Notes under the pieces: model-generated | Told to the model about the DNA's origin: nothing | Databases searched by the model: none | The model's input: only the letters and a program-made list of their open reading frames with translations | Made by a program: the position numbers and the translations under genes | DNA from: GCA-003244245 sp050699815 | GTDB lineage: Bacteria > Actinomycetota > Actinomycetes > Mycobacteriales > Pseudonocardiaceae | DNA: 64,000 bases | Reading direction: 5' to 3' | Assembly: GCA_050699815.1 (NCBI GenBank) | Contig: JBOHFT010000002.1 | Location: 1-64,000, forward strand | Part shown: one piece after another, positions 14,449 to 22,959 of the stretch | Layout of the letters: each line of letters starts with the position of its first letter | Numbering within the stretch: the stretch's first letter is position 1

Positions 14449-16361
14449 TAGTGCGGTTCGGGCACCTTGGGGATGATCCGCTGCTCGATGAAGATGCCGT
14501 GCCAGAGCATGAAGACCAGCACCGCCCAGATTCGCCTGCTGTGATCTCGCGGACCCGCGCGGTGCTCATCGAGCATCCGGTGCACTGCCCGCAGGTCCAG
14601 GAACTCCGTGGTGCCGGACTCGTCGATGATGCCACGGGCCCAGTCGTGCAGGTCCTCTCGCAGCCAGTGCCGGATCGGCACCGGGAAACCCAGTTTGCGC
14701 CGGTTCAGCACGTGGGTCGGCACGATGTCGCGCAGTGCCCGGCGCAGGGCGTGCTTGGTGGTCTCGCGAGTGATCTTCTCCTCGAGCGGGATGGTGGCGG
14801 CCACCCGGAACACCTCCGGGTCCAGGAAGGGCACCCGTAGCTCCAGCGAGTTGGCCATGGTCATCTTGTCCGCCTTGACCAGGATGTCGCCGCGCAGCCA
14901 GGTGAACAGGTCCACGTGCTGCATGCGGGCTACCGGATCCCAGCCGCTCGAGGCGGCATAGGGCGCCGCCGTGACGTCGGCGTGCGAGATGGCGGGGTCG
15001 TATCCACGCAGGACGGCGCGCAGCTGGCCGTCCGGGAAGATCCGCGCGTTGCCGTAGTAGCGCTGCTCCAGCGTCAGTGAGCCACGACGGAGCAGGTCCT
15101 TGCCGCGCACCCCGTCCGGGATGCGGGCAGAGATCCGGCCAAGTGTCCGGCGCAACCCGCCGGGGATCTTCTCGAACGCCGCCAGCGAGAGCGGTTCCCG
15201 GTAGATGGTGTAGCCGCCGAAGAGCTCGTCGGCGCCTTCCCCGGACAGCACCACCTTGACGTGTTCCCTGGCCTCGCGGGCGATGAACCACAGTGGCACC
15301 AGCGCAGGGTCGGCCACCGGGTCGTCGAGGTACCAGACGATCAACGGCAGCGCCTCCGCCAGCTCGGTGGCCGAGACGGTGCGGATCACGTGCCGGACGC
15401 CGATCGCGGCCGCCGACTCCGCAGCCACGTCCACCTCGGAGTAGCCGTCCCGCTCGAAGCCGGTGGTGAAGGTGATCAGATCCGGATTGTGCTCCCGGGC
15501 CAGCGCGGCGATCGCGGTGGAGTCGATTCCACCAGACAGAAAGGCCCCGACGGTGACGTCGGCCCGCATGTGCTTGGCCATCGAGTCACGCAGCGCCGCG
15601 GTGATCTCGTCGTGCAGGGCCTGCGCCTGCGTTTTGGAGCGGACCGGCCGGGTCTGGAAATCGGGATGAAAGTAGCGCTCGGTGAGCAGCTCGCCGCCGG
15701 GGGAGAGGGTGAACGAGGTGCCGGACTCGATCCGGGTGATCCCGGTGTGCAGGGATGCCGGTTCGGGCACGTACTGCAGCGTCAGATAGTGCTGCAGCGC
15801 CCGGCGATCCACCTCCATGGACACACCCAGCGACGGCGCCAGCTCAAGGAGGCTCTTTTTCTCGCTGGCGAACGCCACGCCGTCCGGCCCGGCACAGCTG
15901 AAAAGTGGCTTGATGCCGAAGGGGTCCCGGGCACCGAAGGCGACCCGCGACTGCGTGTCCCAGATGACGAACGCGAACATTCCCCGGAGCCGCTGCACGG
16001 CAGCGGTTCCGAAGCGGTGGTAAGCGGCCAGGATGACCTCGGTGTCGCCCTCGGTGGCAAAGCTCACGCCGTAAGGTTCGCTCTGAAGTTCCTCGCGGAG
16101 CTCGACGTAGTTGTAGATCTCCCCGTTGAACAGGATGGTGTAGCGCTCGGGTGCCTCGGGCGGACCCCACCGCAGGGGCTGGTGGGAGTGCTCCAGATCG
16201 ATGATGGAAAGCCGGTTGAATCCGAGCACCACGTCAGTGTCGTACCAGGTCCCGGTCTCGTCGGGGCCGCGATGCCGCTGGCAGCGCAACGCCGCGGTCA
16301 CGTCGGCGACCCGCCCCGCCGCGTCCTGCTGTGCCGCCACCAGTCCCAGCAACCCGCACAC
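14433..16361 (-). CDS. asnB: Glutamine-hydrolysing asparagine synthase (AsnB/LtsA type)
   Basis: 642 aa. GTG 16361 puts the catalytic nucleophile at Cys2 (V-C-G-L-L-G-L), which must be exposed after Met removal; the open frame upstream is therefore not used. The N-terminal class II glutaminase domain has RHRGPDE and LFNGEIYNYVELREEL. The synthetase domain from about residue 235 has the ATP-binding LSGGIDSTAIAALA and GEGADELFGGY. Corynebacterial LtsA in the same position next to ctaC amidates cell-wall components and affects lysozyme sensitivity, so a wall-amidating role is possible instead of asparagine synthesis. Divergent from ctaC. Confidence 0.92.
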   Translation of the reverse strand: MCGLLGLVAAQQDAAGRVADVTAALRCQRHRGPDETGTWYDTDVVLGFNRLSIIDLEHSHQPLRWGPPEAPERYTILFNGEIYNYVELREELQSEPYGVSFATEGDTEVILAAYHRFGTAAVQRLRGMFAFVIWDTQSRVAFGARDPFGIKPLFSCAGPDGVAFASEKKSLLELAPSLGVSMEVDRRALQHYLTLQYVPEPASLHTGITRIESGTSFTLSPGGELLTERYFHPDFQTRPVRSKTQAQALHDEITAALRDSMAKHMRADVTVGAFLSGGIDSTAIAALAREHNPDLITFTTGFERDGYSEVDVAAESAAAIGVRHVIRTVSATELAEALPLIVWYLDDPVADPALVPLWFIAREAREHVKVVLSGEGADELFGGYTIYREPLSLAAFEKIPGGLRRTLGRISARIPDGVRGKDLLRRGSLTLEQRYYGNARIFPDGQLRAVLRGYDPAISHADVTAAPYAASSGWDPVARMQHVDLFTWLRGDILVKADKMTMANSLELRVPFLDPEVFRVAATIPLEEKITRETTKHALRRALRDIVPTHVLNRRKLGFPVPIRHWLREDLHDWARGIIDESGTTEFLDLRAVHRMLDEHRAGPRDHSRRIWAVLVFMLWHGIFIEQRIIPKVPEPHYPVQV

Positions 16362-16507
16362 GCTTTCGCCCTCTCGTCGGTGGCCGGACCGCTCATGGCG
16401 GCCCACGATGAAGTATGCCGACCGTCGCGCGGGACACTCACTCCCCGGGGGAGCTGTGGCCGTGGCGCTGGTTTACGCTCCAGTGAAATGAGCTGATGGC
16501 CGCACGA

Positions 16508-16536
16508 GGTAACAGGCACGGGGTAACAGGCACGGG
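16508..16536. repeat. 15-bp tandem duplication in the ctaC leader
   Basis: GGTAACAGGCACGGG is repeated with a 14-base period just upstream of the ctaC ribosome-binding site. The out-of-frame period argues that this stretch is not coding. Confidence 0.7.
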
Positions 16537-16555
16537 CGACGGGGAGGAACCAGGC

Positions 16556-17521
16556 GTGATCGGTGTGGTCGGTTCCTGTGCGGTCCGGCTGCTGAAGGTG
16601 GCCGGTCTGGCCGGGGTGGTCGCCTTCCTGTCCACTGGGTGCTCGGTGCACGAGGTGTTCGCGTTCGGCTGGCCGGAGGGGGTCACCCCGCAGGCCGAGA
16701 CGATGCGGGCACTGTGGATCTGGGCGACGGTAGCCGCGCTGGCGGTCGGGGCGATCGTCGGGGGGCTGATCATGTGGTCGGTCGCCTTCCACCGCAAGCG
16801 GTCTGACGAGATACCCCGGCAGACCCAGTACAACCTGCCGCTGGAGATCGTCTACACGGTCATCCCGTCCGTGATCGTGGCCGTGCTTTTTTACTACACC
16901 GTGACGGCGCAGAACTTCGTCAACGCCAAAGTCGATAACCCTGACCTGCGGGTGAAAGTGGTCGGCTTCCAATGGAACTGGGAGTTCCAATACCTGCAGG
17001 ACAGGCCGGGCACCGACGGCGTCTACCAAGCCCGCCGGACCGTGGAAGGCGCACCGCTGTCCACCGTCGGCTCGTCCACCACGATCCCGATCCTGGTAGT
17101 GCCGACCAATCGGGTAGTGGAATACCGGATCGAGTCCACCGACGTTCTGCACGCGTTCTTCATCCCGGAGTTCCTCTTCAAGCGTGACGTCTTCCCGCGA
17201 CCGGAGAAGAACAGCACCGACCACGTGTTCCAGACCACGGTGCAGCGGCCGGGTGCCTTTGTCGGTCGCTGCGCGGAGCTGTGCGGCACCTACCACGCCA
17301 TGATGAATTTCGAGCTGCGGGCCTTGCCGGAAGGCCTGTTCGACCGATACCTGGTGTTGCGGGCCCAGACCAACCCCCAGACCCAACGTCCTTACACCGC
17401 CGGCGAGGCGCTCGCGCAGCTGAACTGCGGTGAGCTGTGCGTGCCCGAGGCAGTGACCACCACCCCGTTCGGCACCGACCGCACCGCCCGCGAGGCCCGT
17501 CAGGTCAGTGGGGGCCACTAA
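16556..17521 (+). CDS. ctaC: Cytochrome c oxidase subunit II (aa3 type)
   Basis: Accepts electrons from the bc1 complex through the CuA centre. The CuA motif C-x-x-x-C-x-x-x-H-x-x-M is intact (CAELCGTYHAMM), with the earlier His in DVLHAFFIPEF. A lipoprotein-like signal ends in STGC. Two transmembrane helices follow (AALAVGAIVGGLIMWSVAF and IVYTVIPSVIVAVLFYY). I chose GTG 16556 because GGGAGG lies 8 bases upstream. ATG 16496 would add 20 residues over a tandem repeat without a clear ribosome-binding site. 321 aa, followed 54 bp later by ctaF. Confidence 0.9.
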   Translation: MIGVVGSCAVRLLKVAGLAGVVAFLSTGCSVHEVFAFGWPEGVTPQAETMRALWIWATVAALAVGAIVGGLIMWSVAFHRKRSDEIPRQTQYNLPLEIVYTVIPSVIVAVLFYYTVTAQNFVNAKVDNPDLRVKVVGFQWNWEFQYLQDRPGTDGVYQARRTVEGAPLSTVGSSTTIPILVVPTNRVVEYRIESTDVLHAFFIPEFLFKRDVFPRPEKNSTDHVFQTTVQRPGAFVGRCAELCGTYHAMMNFELRALPEGLFDRYLVLRAQTNPQTQRPYTAGEALAQLNCGELCVPEAVTTTPFGTDRTAREARQVSGGH

Positions 17522-17575
17522 TCTTGCGGGTGTCCGGCAGGGTCCCGTCGGCAGGTTCGAGAGCGAGGCAGCCCC

Positions 17576-17977
17576 ATGAGGGTCGAGGCGCGGATCTTCG
17601 AGGTCATCACGGCGTTCTTCTTCCTGTCCGCCGTGGTCTATGGCCTGTGGTCAGGCGGTGAGCCAGTCGGGACGGCTGGCTTGATCCTCACCGGTGGGCT
17701 GACCCTCATCGTCGGCACCTACTTCCGGTTCGTCTCCCGGCGGGTACGGATGCGCCCGGAGGACAATGCCGATGCTGAGATCTCTGATGGTGCCGGCGAG
17801 CTTGGCTTCTTCTCACCCGGCAGTTACTGGCCGTTCGGGATGGCCCTGTCGGCGAGCGTGCTCGGGTTCGCGCTCGCTTTGGAACAGTGGTGGATGGTCG
17901 CGGTCGGCGTCGCTGTGGTCCTCATCACGGTGGGTGGGCTGATCTTCGAGTACCACATTGGCCCCAAGCCCGAGTGA
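17576..17977 (+). CDS. ctaF: Cytochrome c oxidase subunit IV (actinobacterial)
   Basis: 133 aa small membrane subunit of the actinobacterial aa3 oxidase. It begins MRVEARIFEVITAFFFLSAV and has four hydrophobic segments, with the conserved loop around FVSRRVRMRPEDNADAEI and the GFFSPGSYWPFGMAL motif. It follows ctaC in the same operon and converges on qcrB with 14 bp between stops. Subunit I (ctaD) is not in this window. Confidence 0.93.
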   Translation: MRVEARIFEVITAFFFLSAVVYGLWSGGEPVGTAGLILTGGLTLIVGTYFRFVSRRVRMRPEDNADAEISDGAGELGFFSPGSYWPFGMALSASVLGFALALEQWWMVAVGVAVVLITVGGLIFEYHIGPKPE

Positions 17978-17991
17978 GAAACAGTGACAAA

Positions 17992-19653
17992 CTAGTCGCT
18001 AGGCTGTTGCGGCCGACCGGCCAGTTTCCGGTCTGAGCCGTCGGGACTGGCGCCGTTGCCGGAAGCGGCCTCGAGGCGAGCTTGCTCCAGCGCCCTGGTC
18101 TGCTCGGCAGGGTCGGGCTGAAACAGGGATCCCGGCACTGGTGAGCCGGCCGAGCCCAGCTGGTTCATCCGCTTGGGTACCCGGGCACCCTGGTATTCCA
18201 GTGGGATGGGGTGGCCGTGCTCATCGACGCCGCCCAGCGGCTGGTGCACCTCGATGAACTCACCGTGCGGCAGGCGCTTGATGATGCCGGTCTCGATGCC
18301 GTGTTCCAGGATCGCCCGGTCCGCACGCTGCAGGCCGAGGCAGATCCGGTAGGTGACGTAGTAGGCGATCGGGGGCAGCAACAGCAGACCGATGCGCCCC
18401 GCCCAGGTGGTCGCGTTCAGCGAGATGTCGAATACGTAGGCGATGACGTCATTGCCGCCCGAGAGCAGCAGCACGAACATGAACGAGATCGCCATCATGC
18501 CCAGGCCGGCCCGCACCGGAACGTCCCGGGGACGCTGCAGCAGGTTGTGGGTGGCGTTGTCCTTGGTCAGCTTGCGCTCGATGGCAGGATACGTCGCCGC
18601 GAGAGTGAACATGATCATGGGAAGCACCATCGTCGGCCAGAACGACGCGGGAATCAGATAGTCGCCCAGGTAGAGCTCCCAGGCGGGCCACAGCCGGGTC
18701 GAGCCGTCGAGCCAGCCGACGTACCAGTCGGGCTGCGAGGCCGCCGAGACCTGAGCCGGGTTGTACGGGCCGAAGTTCCACACCGGGTTGATCTGGAACA
18801 GCCCCGCCATGATGCAGATCACACCGATGTTCACCATGGCAAAGCCGCTGGCCTTCACCGCGAAGATCGGCATGATCCGCACCCCGACCACGTTGCGCTC
18901 GGTGCGGCCGGGGCCGGGGAACTGGGTGTGCTTCTGGTACCAGACCAGCCCCAGGTGCACCGCGATCAGCGCGAGCAGGATGCCGGGGACGACCAGCACG
19001 TGCAGGATGAAGAACCGCGGAATGATCACTTCGCCGGGGAACTCGCCACCGAAGAACGCCCAGTGCGCCCAGGTGCCGATCACCGGTGGGGACATGGTGA
19101 TCGCCGAGATGATCCGGAGTCCGGTTCCCGACAGCAGATCGTCGGGCAGCGAGTAGCCGGTGAGGCCCTCGAACCCGGCCAGGATCGCGATGACGACGCC
19201 GATCATCCAGTTCGTCTCCCGCGGCTTGCGGAAAGCGCCGGTGAAGAAGGTCCGGAACATGTGCGCGACGATGGCCGCGACGAACAGCAGCGCCGCCCAG
19301 TGGTGCACCTGCCGGATGAACAACCCTCCACGGACCTCGAAAGACAGCTCCAGGGTCGACTCGTACGCCCGGGACATCTCGATCCCGCGCAGGTTCTGGA
19401 AGGGACCCTGATACTCGACCTCCGCCATGGAGGGGTCGAAGAACAGCGCCAGGTACGTCCCGGACAGCAACAGCACGATGAAGCTGTTCAGCGCGATCTC
19501 CCCGAGCATGAACGACCAGTGCGTCGGGAAGACCTTGTTGATCTGCCGGCGCAGGCCGGCGGCCAGGTGGAACCGCTGGTCGAGCTCGTCGGCCGTCTTG
19601 CCGGCTCTGGCAGCCAGGCCCGACGGCTTGCTCGGCGTCGTCATCGCACTCAC
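17992..19653 (-). CDS. qcrB: Menaquinol-cytochrome c reductase cytochrome b subunit
   Basis: 553 aa, the membrane core of the actinobacterial bc1 complex that oxidises menaquinol. Haem-b His pairs lie in RQVHHWAALLFVAAIVAHMF and FFILHVLVVPGILLALIAVH. The quinol-site region shows QPDWYVGWLDG, the actinobacterial form of the PEWY motif. The long charged C-terminal extension (from about residue 430) is typical of actinobacteria. The start overlaps the qcrA stop by 4 bases, giving tight coupling. This subunit is the target of Q203-type inhibitors in mycobacteria. Confidence 0.95.
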   Translation of the reverse strand: MSAMTTPSKPSGLAARAGKTADELDQRFHLAAGLRRQINKVFPTHWSFMLGEIALNSFIVLLLSGTYLALFFDPSMAEVEYQGPFQNLRGIEMSRAYESTLELSFEVRGGLFIRQVHHWAALLFVAAIVAHMFRTFFTGAFRKPRETNWMIGVVIAILAGFEGLTGYSLPDDLLSGTGLRIISAITMSPPVIGTWAHWAFFGGEFPGEVIIPRFFILHVLVVPGILLALIAVHLGLVWYQKHTQFPGPGRTERNVVGVRIMPIFAVKASGFAMVNIGVICIMAGLFQINPVWNFGPYNPAQVSAASQPDWYVGWLDGSTRLWPAWELYLGDYLIPASFWPTMVLPMIMFTLAATYPAIERKLTKDNATHNLLQRPRDVPVRAGLGMMAISFMFVLLLSGGNDVIAYVFDISLNATTWAGRIGLLLLPPIAYYVTYRICLGLQRADRAILEHGIETGIIKRLPHGEFIEVHQPLGGVDEHGHPIPLEYQGARVPKRMNQLGSAGSPVPGSLFQPDPAEQTRALEQARLEAASGNGASPDGSDRKLAGRPQQPSD

Positions 19654-20792
19654 GACCTCCGCTCCCAGAACGCCGGTCCTACCGGTTCGATGAAGTCACC
19701 GTTGGCATAGAAGTATCCCTCATCGTTGACGTCGATGGGCAGCTGAGGCAAGGCCCTGGTGGCCGGACCGAAAATCGGCTTAGCATACTCCAGCATGTCG
19801 AACTGTGACTGGTGGCATGGGCACAGCAGCCGGGCGGTCTGCGCCTCGTACAGCGAGGCTGGGCAGCCCAGGTGGGTGCAGATCTTCGAGTACGCGTAGA
19901 AGTCGCCGTGGTTGAAGCCGACCTGCCCCTTGCGCTGGATCACCTGCGCCGCCTGGTCCGGCCGCAACCGGATGAGCATCACGGGGCTGTCGGACGCGCG
20001 CAGCGCCTTGTGCGCCTCCTCCGCCGACCAGGAGCGCTTGTACGGGAAGACCGTCGCGATGCTCCCGGCGGCGAGGTCCTCGGGCCGGGCCAGCGTGAGC
20101 CGCTCGGCGTCATAACGCAGGAACACCGGCTCGCCGTCGTCCGGGCGCCAGGGTGTGACCCACAGCGCGGCGTTGGCGCCGCCCTCCCATGGGTTGCGCA
20201 CCAGGCCGCCCAAGGCGAGGACTCCCACCCCGACACCGAGGACGCCAGCACCCGCCCCAGCCGCTCGCTTGATCAGGGACCGCCGCCCGATAGCGCTTCG
20301 GGTACCGCTGTCGGCCAGGATCGCGGTGGTCGTCACGCGGTCCACCGCTGCGGAACCACCCATGTGACGTTCCTGCACCGCAGTCTCGTGCGGCAGCAGG
20401 CGCTTGGCGTAGGCGATCGTCCCGGCGCCGAGGGCGTATACCGATAGCCCAAGCAAGACCCCGATGATCGGCGTGTAGAGCTGGTAGAGCAGATGGCCGC
20501 TGTCCGGGCTGCCGGGTGGGACGTATTCGTAAGGCAAGAGCAGGTAGGCCGCGAGGAATCCCAGGCCAGCCAGTGCCGCGATAATGAACCACCACGCGAC
20601 CTTGCGCTGGGCGCGTTTCTCGGCGCGGGTGCCCGGCACCGGGAACGGGTCCTCCTGGTGCGCCATGGTCACCCCGTCGGCGGCCAGGCCCAGCCGGACC
20701 AGTTCTTCGCGGCTCAACGTGGACAGATCGACGTCACCTGGGGGCTGTCGCTGCCCAGTCGGCCCTCCGGCAGGCGTACCGTCGCCGCTCAT
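19650..20792 (-). CDS. qcrA: Menaquinol-cytochrome c reductase Rieske iron-sulfur subunit
   Basis: 380 aa from ATG 20792; upstream in-frame sequence belongs to qcrC and is not used. The N-terminal part has two hydrophobic segments and a third near SLIKRAAGAGAGVLGVGVGV, the extended actinobacterial Rieske architecture. The [2Fe-2S] ligands are CTHLGC and CPCHQSQF. It passes electrons from menaquinol to the dihaem cytochrome QcrC. The gene overlaps qcrC and qcrB by 4 bases on each side. Confidence 0.95.
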   Translation of the reverse strand: MSGDGTPAGGPTGQRQPPGDVDLSTLSREELVRLGLAADGVTMAHQEDPFPVPGTRAEKRAQRKVAWWFIIAALAGLGFLAAYLLLPYEYVPPGSPDSGHLLYQLYTPIIGVLLGLSVYALGAGTIAYAKRLLPHETAVQERHMGGSAAVDRVTTTAILADSGTRSAIGRRSLIKRAAGAGAGVLGVGVGVLALGGLVRNPWEGGANAALWVTPWRPDDGEPVFLRYDAERLTLARPEDLAAGSIATVFPYKRSWSAEEAHKALRASDSPVMLIRLRPDQAAQVIQRKGQVGFNHGDFYAYSKICTHLGCPASLYEAQTARLLCPCHQSQFDMLEYAKPIFGPATRALPQLPIDVNDEGYFYANGDFIEPVGPAFWERRS

Positions 20793-21634
20793 GCCCTGGC
20801 CCCGATCCACAGCGTGACGGCGACCAGCGCCGCGATCCCGACGATCCAGGAGATCAGGCCCTCCGAGATCGGCCCGTAGCCACCGAGGGAGTAGCCACCC
20901 GCGTTGTTGCGCTCCTCCGTGACCGACTCGACGTAGGCGATGATGTCGCGTTTCGCGTCCGGGGTGAGCTGCCGGTCGGAGAACTTGGGCATGCTCTGCG
21001 GCCCGGTAGTCATTGCGGCGTAGATCTGCCGCGGGCTCACGTCGTTGATCGCGGGCGCGAACTTGCCGGAGGACAGCGCGATGCCACGTCCGGTGAACTG
21101 GTGGCATGACGCGCAGTTGAGCCGGAACATGTCGCCACCCCGAGCCGGATCACCACCGGCGAGGCTGCCCGCCGTCGGCACGACCGGGCCGCCACCGTTG
21201 GCCTGAACGAAGGCGCCCAGTGCGTCAATCTCCTCAGGGGTGAACTTGACCGGTTTCTCGGCAATCTGCGCCTCCTGGCGCACCGCGGGCATCCGTCCGG
21301 TGGAGACCTGGAAGAAGACTGCAGCCTCACCGGTGCCGATCAGGCTGGGCCCGCGGTCCGTTACCCCTTGCAGATTAGCGCCGTGGCAGCTGATGCAGGC
21401 GTTGTTGTAGAGCTGCTCGCCCTGACGCACCAGCGCAGGGTCGTCCTGGGCCGCGTGCGCGATCTGCGGCTGCGGGGCCAGCACCGTGTACAGCCCGCCG
21501 GCCGACAGCAGCGCCACGGCGAGTGTGAGCATCCCTGACACCCGACGATGCAGTCGGCGGTGCCCTCCCCGCCCCAGCCGGGCAGGGTTCGTTCCCTCTG
21601 GGCTCGATCCGTCTTCGGGTTTGGCGCTGGCCAT
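20789..21634 (-). CDS. qcrC: Menaquinol-cytochrome c reductase dihaem cytochrome c subunit
   Basis: 281 aa. Two CxxCH haem-binding sites (CISCH and CASCH) mark the fused dihaem cytochrome that replaces soluble cytochrome c in actinobacteria and hands electrons straight to CtaC. Axial Met candidates are in GRMPAV and MPKFSD. An N-terminal signal/anchor (SGMLTLAVALLSAGGLYTVL) and a C-terminal anchor (GLISWIVGIAALVAVTLWIG) are visible. It is the upstream gene of the three-gene qcr overlap set, 79 bp after ctaE. Confidence 0.95.
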   Translation of the reverse strand: MASAKPEDGSSPEGTNPARLGRGGHRRLHRRVSGMLTLAVALLSAGGLYTVLAPQPQIAHAAQDDPALVRQGEQLYNNACISCHGANLQGVTDRGPSLIGTGEAAVFFQVSTGRMPAVRQEAQIAEKPVKFTPEEIDALGAFVQANGGGPVVPTAGSLAGGDPARGGDMFRLNCASCHQFTGRGIALSSGKFAPAINDVSPRQIYAAMTTGPQSMPKFSDRQLTPDAKRDIIAYVESVTEERNNAGGYSLGGYGPISEGLISWIVGIAALVAVTLWIGARA

Positions 21635-21713
21635 CGGTCTCGGCTACCCCGCTGTCTCGTTCGGTGCTTGGTCGGATCGGGGCCTGCGCTGGGTGGCTCC
21701 AATGCCGAGGGTG

Positions 21714-22361
21714 CTAAGGCAAGAAGTAGATAGTGGCGAACAGGCCGATCCAGACCACGTCGACGAAATGCCAGTAGTACGACACGACGATCGCCGCAGT
21801 GGCCTGTGCCGGAGTGAACTTGCTCAGCTTGGTCCGGAGGATGAGAAAGATGAACGCAATCAGGCCACCGGTCACGTGCAAGCCGTGGAACCCGGTGGTG
21901 AGGTAGAACACAGTGCCGTAGGCACCTGACGGGATCGTGACGCCCTCGTGGACGAGGTTGCGGTACTCGTTGGCCTGGCCCAGCACGAACAGTGTGCCCA
22001 TGATCAGCGTGATCGTGTACCAGAGCCGTAACCCGAATACATCACCCTGTTCGGCTTTGAATACGCCCCACTGGCAGGTGAACGACGAGGAGACCAGAAT
22101 AATCGTGACTACGAGTGCATAGGGAATGTCGAGATGGATCGGCTCACCGGTAGACTCCAGGACCGGCGGCCACGGGCCGTCGTTCTGCGCCTTCACCGTG
22201 AAGAACATCGCGAACAGACCGGCGAAGAACATCAGCTCGCTGGACAGCCACACGATCGTGCCGACGCTGACCATGTTGGGCCGGTTCAGCGAGTGCACCC
22301 GTTGGCTGATGGCGGGCGCTGCCAGGCTGGACGAGGGGGTCACGTCAAGCATTATGGCCAA
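21714..22361 (-). CDS. ctaE: Cytochrome c oxidase subunit III
   Basis: 215 aa COX3 family protein with about five membrane helices (for example GTIVWLSSELMFFAGLFAMFF and FYLTTGFHGLHVTGGLIAFI). The conserved Glu in SSELMFF and the His pair in GFHGLHV are present. ATG 22361 is used; ATG 22352 (M-L-D-V-T-P) is a possible later start. First gene of the minus-strand ctaE-qcrCAB cluster. Confidence 0.93.
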   Translation of the reverse strand: MAIMLDVTPSSSLAAPAISQRVHSLNRPNMVSVGTIVWLSSELMFFAGLFAMFFTVKAQNDGPWPPVLESTGEPIHLDIPYALVVTIILVSSSFTCQWGVFKAEQGDVFGLRLWYTITLIMGTLFVLGQANEYRNLVHEGVTIPSGAYGTVFYLTTGFHGLHVTGGLIAFIFLILRTKLSKFTPAQATAAIVVSYYWHFVDVVWIGLFATIYFLP

Positions 22362-22531
22362 AGGCGCCTGCCTTGCCTGTGCCGGGGGCGACTGGATGCC
22401 CGCCAGAGTGCCTCGACCGTCCCGCGCCGCAGGGGATGGTCGGAGATACCATCAACGCGACTGCTCGCGCGGCGCACCTGACCGGCCGCCACGAGCCCGT
22501 GGGCACCGACGCCGAGGACCTCGACCACTAG

Positions 22532-22948
22532 ATGAATGCTCCGCGTGACACCACCACTGTGCTGGTCTTCAGCCACCGGCCAGGGGTGCGTGAGGCCATC
22601 ATCAACGCTGTCGGGCGGCGTCCTGCGGCAGATGTCGGTCGGCTGCGCTACGTCGAGGCGGCAACGATCGCCGAGGTGCTGACCGAGGTCGACGCGGGGG
22701 CCGTGGATCTGGCGATCCTCGACGGCGAGGCACAGCCCACCGGAGGGATGGGGCTGTCCCGGCAGCTCAAGAACGAGATTGCGCAGTGCCCGCCGGTCAT
22801 CGTGTCTGTGCAGCGCAGGGATGACCGCTGGTTGGCTGTCTGGTCGCAGGCTGACGCGGTGCTCGTGCACCCGCTGGACCCGCTGGTCGCCGCCGAGACC
22901 GTGGCCGAGGTGCTGCGCGCGCACCGGCTGCCGGTGGCGAACACCTGA
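22532..22948 (+). CDS. Atypical response-regulator receiver-like protein
   Basis: 138 aa single domain with the alternating beta/alpha pattern of a CheY-like receiver. The strand-3 Asp is kept (DLAILDGEAQPTGGMGL, Asp64), but the acidic pair after strand 1 is replaced by FSH and the strand-5 Lys-Pro by His-Pro (VLVHPLDP). It may therefore act as a phosphorylation-independent receiver. There is no output domain and no adjacent kinase. It sits 11 bp before trpD and is likely cotranscribed. I recognise the position as a conserved actinobacterial neighbour of trpD but know no function. Confidence 0.7.
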   Translation: MNAPRDTTTVLVFSHRPGVREAIINAVGRRPAADVGRLRYVEAATIAEVLTEVDAGAVDLAILDGEAQPTGGMGLSRQLKNEIAQCPPVIVSVQRRDDRWLAVWSQADAVLVHPLDPLVAAETVAEVLRAHRLPVANT

Positions 22949-22959
22949 GGCTGCCTGGC

